Assembly: GCA_020201015.1 (NCBI GenBank)
Contig: JAIVHN010000195.1
Span: 15,093-23,514, forward strand
Direction: 5' to 3'
DNA from: Spirochaeta sp.
GTDB lineage: Bacteria; Spirochaetota; Spirochaetia; DSM-27196; SLAA01
DNA length: 8,422 nucleotides
Shown one piece after another: positions 1-5,273 of the stretch; the first letter of the stretch is position 1; every line of letters begins with the position of its first letter. The position numbers and the translations under genes were made by a program. The notes under the pieces were generated by a model. That model was not told the DNA's origin and did not search any database. It saw only the letters and a list, made by a program, of their open reading frames with translations.

Positions 1-2649
1 CAGGATCGACTGGGCCGACGCAAGCCGTGCAATAGGCACCCGGTACGGTGAACATGACACATAGTTCAAACCTACATTGTAGAAAAAATCTATGGATGCC
101 GGATCACCGCCATGTTCGCCACAAATACCAATCTTCAGCTCGGGCTTGGTCTGTCGCCCACGCTCAAGACCAACTCGTACCAACTCACCGACACCAGACT
201 GATCCAATGAAGCAAAGGGGTCGTGTTTCAGAATACCCTGAGCAAGATAGTACGGAACGAAGCTTCCTACATCGTCGCGTGAGTAACCATATGTCAGCTG
301 CGTGAGGTCATTGGTACCAAAGGAGAAGAAATCTGCATGCTCGGCTATGCGGTCGGCAACGAGCGCTGCGCGAGGTATCTCAATCATGGTACCGACAAGA
401 TATTTAACCTTAACCTTCTTGTCGCTAAGCACTCGGTCAGCAACCTCAATACAGCGCGCCCGCAAATCTTCGAGCTCTTCCTCAACACCAACAAGCGGAA
501 TCATGATTTCCGGTAAAACCTTAGCTCCGGCTTTGGCAACCTCGCAGGCAGCGCTCATAATCGCCTCTACCTGCATCTCGTAAATTTCCGGGTAGCTTAT
601 ACCAAGTCGGCAGCCACGGTGACCAAGCATAGGGTTGAGTTCCTGAAGCGACTCAATCTTGGCCTTTAGCTTGGCAACTGAGATGCCCCCAAGTTCCGCT
701 AGTTCCTTGATGGCATCTTTCTCATGTGGCACGAACTCATGCAACGGTGGATCAAGAAGGCGAACAGTAACGGGGAGCCCATCCATTGCTTTGAAAATGC
801 CTTTAAAGTCCTTTTTCTGCAACGGCAGTAGCTTTTTCAACGCTTTTCGCCGAGCCGCCTCGTCCTCGGCAACAATCATCTCACGGAAGGCCGTGATCTT
901 GTCGCCTTCAAAGAACATGTGCTCAGTACGGCAGAGACCTATTCCCTCAGCTCCAAACTCACGTGCACGCTTAGCGTCTCCCGGTGTGTCGGCGTTGGTT
1001 CGTACGCCGAAACCCTTACCCGCAATTCCTGCACGCTCGGCCTTGTTTCGCACCTTGTCGGCCCAGGAGAGAAAAGTGGTGAGTTCCTTTGAAATTTTCG
1101 GGGCAATGAGGTCCACGTGCCCGGCAAATACCTCACCGGTCGTCCCATCTATAGTGATGTAATCGCCTTCTTTGATTTTGACAGAGCCGATCTGGACCGA
1201 CTTTCCGGTAACTACCGCTTCACGGCATCCTGCAACACAGGGTTTACCCATACCACGAGCAACAACTGCTGCGTGACTTGTCATGCCGCCGGTTGAAGTC
1301 AGGACCCCCTCGGCAGCATGCATTCCGCCGATATCCTCGGGTGATGTCTCAGCACGAACAAGTACAACTTTTTTGCCCTGCTCTTTCAATTCTTCTGCTT
1401 CGTCGGCAGTGAAAACTGCGTGGCCAGTGGCCGCACCGGGGGAAGCGTTGAGGCCTTTAGCCTCTGGCTTAATTGTCTTGCGCGCTTTCGGATCAATCAT
1501 AGGATGAAAGACCTGATCAAGTTGCTCAGAAGTAACCTTGGTCAATGCTTCCTCTTCGTCAAAGACACCTTCGGAAACCATTTCAACAGCAATCCTGATT
1601 GCGGCCGCACCGGTGCGTTTTCCGTTGCGAGTCTGGAGGATGTAGAGTTGCCCCTGTTCAATAGTGAACTCCATATCCTGCATGTCTTTGTAATGCGCCT
1701 CAAGCTTATCTTTAACGTCGACTAGTTGATTGTAGATTGTAGGGTTCTTCTTCTTCAGCGAGCTGATTGCCATTGGGGTGCGAATGCCAGCAACGACATC
1801 TTCACCTTGCGCGTTCTGCAGATACTCCCCATAAAAAACCTTCTGCCCCGTGGCAGGATCCCGTGAGAAAGTGACTCCAGTTCCCGATGTTTCGCCAAGG
1901 TTGCCAAAGACCATGGACTGCACATTAACCGCCGTACCCTTGAGTCCGGTGATATTGTTGATCTTACGATATTTAACTGCTTTCGGCGTGTTCCATGAGC
2001 CAAAGACCGCGTCTATAGCCGCCCAGAGCTGTTTTATGGGATCCTGCGGAAAGCTGTCCTTGGTGTGCTTCTTATACACTTTTTTGTAAAGTTCAACGAG
2101 CTCCTGTAGATCTTCCGTAGTCAACCCGGTGTCTAACTCGACCCCGCGCTTTTTCTTCATTTTTGCAAGCTCTTCCTCAAAATCAGCATGCGCAATGCCC
2201 ATAACAACATTTCCGAACATATTGATGAAGCGACGGTACGCATCCCAAGCAAAACGTGGGTTACCCGAGACACCGCTTAATCCCTCTACGGCTTTGTCGT
2301 TGAGTCCAAGATTCAACACCGTATCCATCATTCCCGGCATAGAGACGGCTGCTCCCGAACGCACCGAGACAAGCAGTGGATCCTTGGAATCCCCCAGCTT
2401 CTTTCCGCGCACCTTCTCAAGGGCGCTCAGGTGCTTTTCGACCTCGGCTTCAAGCGTAGAAGGGTACTTCCCATTCTGGGTATAATACTCCTCGCATACG
2501 TCTGTTGAGATAGTAAAGCCCGGTGGTACAGGAACCCCCGTTTTGCTCATCTCGGCAAGATTCGCACCCTTGCCCCCGAGTAACTCACGATGATCTCTAC
2601 CGCCCTCTGCTGTTCCATTTCCAAATGAGTAAACGTACTTTTCCGGCAT
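1..2649 (-). CDS. ppdK: Pyruvate, phosphate dikinase (3' end just cut by window edge)
   Basis: PpdK interconverts pyruvate + ATP + phosphate and PEP + AMP + pyrophosphate in the cytoplasm, serving glycolysis or gluconeogenesis in PPi-using bacteria. The frame runs 883 codons without a stop from ATG at 2649 to base 1; I read every triplet. Layout: ATP-grasp nucleotide-binding region about residues 1-340; swivelling phosphohistidine domain about 395-510 with GGMTSHAAVVARG and catalytic His459; C-terminal TIM barrel about 535-883 with GTNDLTQLTYGYSRDD and ICGEHGGDP, catalytic Cys843. The visible C-terminus, VSCSPYRVPIARLASAQ, is the usual family ending, so only a few codons and the stop should lie outside. 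The start is supported by the family N-terminus (MPEKYVYSFGNG) and an AGGGGG ribosome site at 2659-2664, 9 nt from ATG. The upstream sigma gene is separated by a terminator, so ppdK is probably transcribed alone. The identification is very secure. Confidence 0.97.
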   Translation of the reverse strand, partial: MPEKYVYSFGNGTAEGGRDHRELLGGKGANLAEMSKTGVPVPPGFTISTDVCEEYYTQNGKYPSTLEAEVEKHLSALEKVRGKKLGDSKDPLLVSVRSGAAVSMPGMMDTVLNLGLNDKAVEGLSGVSGNPRFAWDAYRRFINMFGNVVMGIAHADFEEELAKMKKKRGVELDTGLTTEDLQELVELYKKVYKKHTKDSFPQDPIKQLWAAIDAVFGSWNTPKAVKYRKINNITGLKGTAVNVQSMVFGNLGETSGTGVTFSRDPATGQKVFYGEYLQNAQGEDVVAGIRTPMAISSLKKKNPTIYNQLVDVKDKLEAHYKDMQDMEFTIEQGQLYILQTRNGKRTGAAAIRIAVEMVSEGVFDEEEALTKVTSEQLDQVFHPMIDPKARKTIKPEAKGLNASPGAATGHAVFTADEAEELKEQGKKVVLVRAETSPEDIGGMHAAEGVLTSTGGMTSHAAVVARGMGKPCVAGCREAVVTGKSVQIGSVKIKEGDYITIDGTTGEVFAGHVDLIAPKISKELTTFLSWADKVRNKAERAGIAGKGFGVRTNADTPGDAKRAREFGAEGIGLCRTEHMFFEGDKITAFREMIVAEDEAARRKALKKLLPLQKKDFKGIFKAMDGLPVTVRLLDPPLHEFVPHEKDAIKELAELGGISVAKLKAKIESLQELNPMLGHRGCRLGISYPEIYEMQVEAIMSAACEVAKAGAKVLPEIMIPLVGVEEELEDLRARCIEVADRVLSDKKVKVKYLVGTMIEIPRAALVADRIAEHADFFSFGTNDLTQLTYGYSRDDVGSFVPYYLAQGILKHDPFASLDQSGVGELVRVGLERGRQTKPELKIGICGEHGGDPASIDFFYNVGLNYVSCSPYRVPIARLASAQSIL

Positions 2650-2692
2650 AAGCCAATACCCCCTAACCGGTGTTTCTAAAGATGTTATTGTT

Positions 2693-2720
2693 ATTGTATA
2701 TGATAACTGAGGAGACACAA
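2693..2720 (-). promoter_or_regulatory. Putative ppdK promoter
   Basis: On the minus strand a TTGTGT -35-like box (2720-2715) is followed after 16 bp by TACAAT (2698-2693), which matches the sigma-70 -10 consensus at five of six bases. It lies directly after the T-tract of the sigma-gene terminator and about 45-70 bp before the ppdK start, where a promoter would be needed. The -35 match is poor, so this is a moderate call made by eye. Confidence 0.4.
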
Positions 2721-2721
2721 C

Positions 2722-2763
2722 AAAAAAAAGGGACTTGATACCCAAAAACGGATACCAAGTCCC
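2722..2763 (-). terminator. Rho-independent terminator of the sigma factor gene
   Basis: Read on the minus strand, an 8-bp stem GGGACTTG/CAAGTCCC (2763-2756 with 2737-2730) extends with interrupted pairing towards an A/T-rich loop and is followed at once by eight T (2729-2722). It sits between the sigma gene and ppdK, both on the minus strand, and should end the sigma transcript before the ppdK promoter. Confidence 0.85.
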
Positions 2764-2766
2764 AAG

Positions 2767-2932
2767 TTGTTTGCTATTTTCGTCTGTTCTGTCGGCTCAT
2801 CGAAAAATTAGGCGATGTATGACTCCAACAACTGGCTACGCTTAGGGTGATTGTTTGATATTTTTGTCTATTCTGTCAGCAAGTCACATTTTAGGCGATG
2901 TATGACTGCAACAACTGGCTACGCTTAGGGTG
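2767..2932 (-). repeat. Imperfect tandem duplication (about 83 bp x 2) of the sigma-gene 3' end
   Basis: Unit A (2767-2849) repeats unit B (2851-2932) at an offset of 83-84 bp. Unit B holds the genuine last 14 codons (HPKRSQLLQSYIA plus stop) and about 40 bp of 3' flank. Unit A encodes HPKRSQLLESYIA plus stop but has no gene in front of it. The 42 coding bases differ at one position. The next 12 or so bases of flank have diverged beyond alignment by eye, and the far 29 bases differ at four positions. Unit A lies inside the untranslated trailer just before the terminator. It is a duplication scar or the tail of a lost tandem paralogue. Confidence 0.93.
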
Positions 2933-3778
2933 CTGCAGCCGTTTAATTGCCTTCTTTTCAATTTGACGGATGCGTTCTTTGGTGAGGCTGTAGCGGTCCC
3001 CAATTTCTTTTAATGATAAGGGACTTCGTCCGTTAAGGCCAAAGCGGTACTGCACAATTTCCGCCTCTTTGTCACTGAGTGTCGCCAGAATTTCGTTAAT
3101 ATCATTTTTTAGAGCCTTTTCGACAACGATGGTCTCAGGGTGTTTGTACCCCAAGTCCTCGACGAAGTCACCCAGAAGGGAAGAATCCTTTTCTGCATAG
3201 ACTGGAGTCTCAAGAGAAATGAGCTCTCGCGATATATTAACAAGGTCTTCTACATGCTCTTGCTTCATATTAAGGGTTTTTGCAATTTGTTGCATCTCGG
3301 AGCGTTCGCTACGCCCTCCCTGCACTTCTTTCCGAACCTTCTCAATTTGAACGAGCTCGTTAGCTCGGTTAAGTGGGAGTCGGATCATTCGTGACTTCTC
3401 ACAAATTGCCTTGAGAATGGCCTGACGGATCCACCATACTGCGTACGAGATGAAGTGGTAACCTTTTTCGACATCAAATCTCTCAATAGCATTCATAAGC
3501 CCAATGTTCCCCTCACTAATGAGATCGGAGAGAGCTAATCCTTGATTTTGATATTTCTTGGCTACATTCACGACAAAGCGTAGATTAGCCTGAATCAGCT
3601 TATCTTTACACGCTTGATCACCGTCGGCGGCGCCCCGCGCATACTCATTTTCTTCGGCACGAGTAAGAAGCGGTATTTTATTTATTTCCTTCAAGTAAAT
3701 TGATAGGATGTTTTCATCATCACTGTTCGAACGCTCAAAGCTTGTCTTAACTGCCTTTCTTGTTGATGCTGCGGACAT
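2891..3778 (-). CDS. RNA polymerase sigma-70 family factor (group 2-like)
   Basis: This 295-residue factor would direct core RNA polymerase to promoters. Region 1.2 lies about residues 20-50 (ENILSIYLKEINKIPLLTR). Region 2 spans about 57-127: LRFVVNVAKKYQNQG, SDLISEGNIGLMNAIERFD and the -10-recognising YAVWWIRQAI. Region 3 spans about 130-205 after MIRLPLNR. Region 4 spans about 225-287, with a helix-turn-helix SLKEIGDRYSLTKERIRQIE. It lacks the acidic region 1.1 and the long non-conserved insert of many primary factors, so I read it as a group 2 or compact RpoD/SigA-type factor. Which of these it is cannot be settled here. An in-frame ATG exists at 3805, but I chose ATG at 3778 because AGGAGG lies 5 nt upstream (3784-3789). 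It is transcribed alone: a gap of about 160 bp lies upstream and a terminator follows. Its last 14 codons are duplicated downstream. Confidence 0.95.
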   Translation of the reverse strand: MSAASTRKAVKTSFERSNSDDENILSIYLKEINKIPLLTRAEENEYARGAADGDQACKDKLIQANLRFVVNVAKKYQNQGLALSDLISEGNIGLMNAIERFDVEKGYHFISYAVWWIRQAILKAICEKSRMIRLPLNRANELVQIEKVRKEVQGGRSERSEMQQIAKTLNMKQEHVEDLVNISRELISLETPVYAEKDSSLLGDFVEDLGYKHPETIVVEKALKNDINEILATLSDKEAEIVQYRFGLNGRSPLSLKEIGDRYSLTKERIRQIEKKAIKRLQHPKRSQLLQSYIA

Positions 3779-3937
3779 GTGCACCTCCTGGCACCCTACT
3801 TGCAATATATGTGCCTATATCGAGCCATGCTAAGATAATTATAATTCATTGACCCACAAACATTTAGCGTGACGATGAGATCGATGCAGAAATACCGAAT
3901 TATCGCAATGGGTCATAACAGCCCAACTGCTTAGTTT
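3779..3937. other. Intergenic region between sigma gene and SEC-C gene
   Basis: This gap of about 160 bp is A/T-rich near 3800-3850. It holds the sigma-gene ribosome site (3784-3789) and the putative -10 box. A 7-bp inverted repeat TGACCCA/TGGGTCA (3850-3856 and 3909-3915) flanks the presumed promoter. No terminator with a T-tract is visible for the SEC-C gene, so read-through into the sigma gene is possible. Confidence 0.5.
3838..3843 (-). promoter_or_regulatory. Putative -10 box for the sigma factor gene
   Basis: A perfect TATAAT reads on the minus strand at 3843-3838, about 60 bp before the chosen start codon. No good -35 box is placed 16-18 bp further upstream; the hexamer at 17 bp is TAAATG. 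An alternative pair is TTGTGG with TATCTT at 16 bp. The region is A/T-rich, so chance matches are likely. Confidence 0.35.
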
Positions 3938-4594
3938 TCACGAAATTTTGGGACAAAATTTCCCAATTCCAAGTTCTGCGGCGCTTTGAATGCGCCCATG
4001 ACAACGAAAATGACTCAGTCCGCTGCCACACCAACATCGTCGCTCTGGTTGTAGGCGCTCGCCTCGGTCGAAATCTACCTCAACCATGGGATCCTGAAAG
4101 TCAGGAGGCAATTCAACGTAAGGAAACACAATCCGGACGCGCCCAAAAGCCTCAATGAGCTCTGTCGCTGACCCGTTGGAGCGCCTTATTTGTTCCCACT
4201 GCTCTTGCCAAGTATCCAATAGGAGTTCTACCAGCATATCTGCCTCTGCCGGAGTAGCAATACGGCGTGTGCGTTTGCGTGCAAGATAACGACTCAACTG
4301 TACACCAAAAAAAGCATGCCGCGCATCTTCCTCGTAAGAGGCTTTACGCAACATCCCAAATTCATTGGTCAAACTCAGTAGGCGTCGCTTAGCAGGACCA
4401 CGCTTGCGGCAGCGAACTGCATTAACCAAGAGGGCAACGGCACGACCACCCTCTCCTCTATGCAACGCCTCCGTTGCAGCCGCACAGTAGCGTGACGCCA
4501 TACGGCGCCGCACGCCAAGGAGAGAGCCCTGAGCAGCATCACACCGCTTGACCGCTCCAACTGCTCCGAATGCTATGTCAGGTAATTCAGTCAT
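3938..4594 (-). CDS. Unrecognised protein with C-terminal SEC-C zinc motif
   Basis: I do not recognise the body of this protein (218 residues from ATG 4594). The C-terminus carries CWCGSGLSHFRCHG, a CxC-x8-CH arrangement matching the SEC-C motif, which binds zinc and is found at the end of SecA and many other proteins. The N-terminal two thirds is rich in Arg, Ala and Leu and contains helical-looking stretches such as ADMLVELLLDTWQEQWEQI; no membrane segment is evident. The start is uncertain. The open frame extends to TTG 4726 (262 aa), with another ATG at 4678 behind only a weak GGAG/GGA. The strong GGAGGAGG site at 4745-4752 is placed for ATG 4734 in another frame, whose stop overlaps ATG 4594 as ATGA. 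I therefore chose 4594 as a translationally coupled start, with low certainty. A -1 frameshift at 4648-4654 could also join the two frames. It is divergent from groES. The gene is probably real; its function is unknown. Confidence 0.7.
   Translation of the reverse strand: MTELPDIAFGAVGAVKRCDAAQGSLLGVRRRMASRYCAAATEALHRGEGGRAVALLVNAVRCRKRGPAKRRLLSLTNEFGMLRKASYEEDARHAFFGVQLSRYLARKRTRRIATPAEADMLVELLLDTWQEQWEQIRRSNGSATELIEAFGRVRIVFPYVELPPDFQDPMVEVDFDRGERLQPERRCWCGSGLSHFRCHGRIQSAAELGIGKFCPKIS
3942..3962. repeat. 9-bp perfect inverted repeat at the SEC-C gene end
   Basis: GAAATTTTG, a GGA spacer and CAAAATTTC form a near-perfect palindrome overlapping the last codons of the SEC-C gene. It is A/T-rich and has no following T-tract on either strand, so it is a poor intrinsic terminator. 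It could be a protein-binding site or a chance product of the codons there. Confidence 0.6.
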
Positions 4595-4734
4595 AGAGCC
4601 AGCTGTGCATGAATAGCCGGGGCAGCTTTCGGATAGCTGAGAAATAAGTTTTTTCTTGTATTTGTTTCGCAGAAGCATTTGAGGATCCACTCCACAAACA
4701 TACGAACCCTGATGCCCAAGCGGCAACGCTTCAT
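4591..4734 (-). CDS. Possible small ORF (47 aa) coupled to the SEC-C gene
   Basis: ATG 4734 stands 10 nt behind GGAGGAGG (4745-4752), the best ribosome binding site on this strand in the neighbourhood. The product starts MKRCRLGIRVRMFVEWILKC and is basic at its N-terminus, with a short hydrophobic stretch rich in Cys. Its TGA overlaps an ATG of the SEC-C frame (ATGA at 4594-4591), which is typical of translational coupling. It resembles no family I know. It could be a leader peptide or a small protein. It could also be the true N-terminus of the SEC-C protein, joined by a -1 slip or by a homopolymer sequencing error at the A6 run. Only the start signals support it. Confidence 0.33.
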   Translation of the reverse strand: MKRCRLGIRVRMFVEWILKCFCETNTRKNLFLSYPKAAPAIHAQLAL

Positions 4735-4740
4735 TACTTC

Positions 4741-4769
4741 TTGACCTCCTCCGGCCATGTGCGTATATT
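4741..4769 (+). promoter_or_regulatory. groES promoter
   Basis: TTGACC (4741-4746) and TATATT (4764-4769) are separated by exactly 17 bp, five of six matches to each sigma-70 consensus box. The expected transcription start is near 4776, leaving a leader of about 55 nt before groES. No CIRCE element (TTAGCACTC-N9-GAGTGCTAA) is visible, so HrcA control is not supported by the sequence. Confidence 0.75.
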
Positions 4770-4792
4770 CAAGGGAACAATTGAACATTCAA
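4764..4792 (-). promoter_or_regulatory. Possible divergent promoter for the SEC-C gene
   Basis: On the minus strand TTGAAT (4792-4787) lies 17 bp from AATATA (4769-4764), the exact complement of the groES -10 box. The -35 is good (four of six) but the -10 is weak (three of six). The predicted start near 4757 would leave only about 22 nt before ATG 4734. This is a tentative call, made because no better promoter is visible for that gene. Confidence 0.25.
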
Positions 4793-4830
4793 ACACCGCG
4801 CAACGGATAAAACCGACAGGAGGAACACAC

Positions 4831-5097
4831 ATGAAAATAAAGCCGCTTGGTGATCGCGTATTGCTCATGATCCAAAAGGAAGAAGAGAAAACGAAAAGTG
4901 GTCTCTTTATTCCCGAAACAGCGCAAGAGAAGACTCAGACGGGTGTAGTGAAGGCTGTAGGGGACGACACCGAAGCCATCACGGTCAAGGTTGGTGACAA
5001 GGTAATGTACGATAAGTACGCCGGGACCAACATCAAAGTTGACGGCGCTGAGCACCTCATTGTTAAGATGCAAGATCTCATTGCAGTGGTAGAGTAA
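4831..5097 (+). CDS. groES: Co-chaperonin GroES (Hsp10)
   Basis: GroES forms a heptameric lid on GroEL and closes the folding chamber in the cytoplasm. The 88-residue product has the standard beginning MKIKPLGDRVLLM, a mobile-loop region about residues 16-34 (EEEKTKSGLFIPETAQEKT, in which LFI replaces the common IVL-type GroEL-binding tripeptide), and the conserved block KVGDKVMYDKYAGTNIKVDG followed by the ending DLIAVVE. The length is slightly below the common 94-97. The open frame reaches back to 4741, but AGGAGG at 4818-4823 lies 7 nt before ATG 4831 and homologues begin there, so that start is firm. groEL does not follow; a strong terminator does. GroEL must therefore be encoded elsewhere. 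The DKYAGT/DGxxHLIxK pattern resembles treponemal GroES as I recall it. Confidence 0.97.
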   Translation: MKIKPLGDRVLLMIQKEEEKTKSGLFIPETAQEKTQTGVVKAVGDDTEAITVKVGDKVMYDKYAGTNIKVDGAEHLIVKMQDLIAVVE

Positions 5098-5136
5098 AGC
5101 TGGTACGTGACGTTCGCAGGTTGTGTAGCAACAATG

Positions 5137-5163
5137 GCCTCCGCTTCGGCGGAGGCTTTTTTT
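5137..5163 (+). terminator. Rho-independent terminator of groES
   Basis: A perfect 8-bp stem GCCTCCGC/GCGGAGGC closed by a TTCG tetraloop (5137-5156) is followed by seven T (5157-5163), 40 bp after the groES stop. There is no matching T-tract on the minus strand, so it is not an obvious terminator for the convergent dinG gene. Confidence 0.95.
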
Positions 5164-5229
5164 GTGCCCCCGTGGGGATTAATCGAGCAGCAATCAACCT
5201 GCATCACATCAGGAAAGAAGTATCAACAA

Positions 5230-5273
5230 CGTAGTCACGGGTAAAGAAAGCGTAGTCACGGGTAAAGAAAGCG
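5230..5273 (-). repeat. Perfect 21-bp tandem duplication across the dinG stop codon
   Basis: Two identical 21-bp copies lie at 5230-5250 and 5251-5271, and the match continues 2 bp beyond. Read on the minus strand each unit carries the codons for FLYP plus TGA and then CTACG. The gene uses the first stop it meets (5258-5256), so the second copy (5230-5250) lies in the trailer and does not alter the protein. It looks like a recent slippage duplication. Confidence 0.97.

Noticed and set aside
48..2485. Several plus-strand open frames (for example 659-1162 and 2129-2485) and short minus-strand frames (939-1148, 1755-2003)
   Set aside because: They are shadows of the continuous ppdK frame, which matches PpdK throughout with both catalytic residues; none has a recognisable product.
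2670..2890. Small RNA or riboswitch in the sigma-ppdK gap
   Set aside because: The gap is explained by the duplicated sigma tail, a terminator and a promoter; I see no further conserved structure.
3803..3805. ATG at 3805 as the start of the sigma factor
   Set aside because: ATG 3778 has a perfect AGGAGG 5 nt upstream; the longer start would put that ribosome site inside the gene and adds nine residues with no family match.
5167..5177. CCCC-CGT-GGGG mini hairpin as a dinG terminator
   Set aside because: The stem is only four base pairs, and on the minus strand it is followed by CACAAAAAAA, not T residues.
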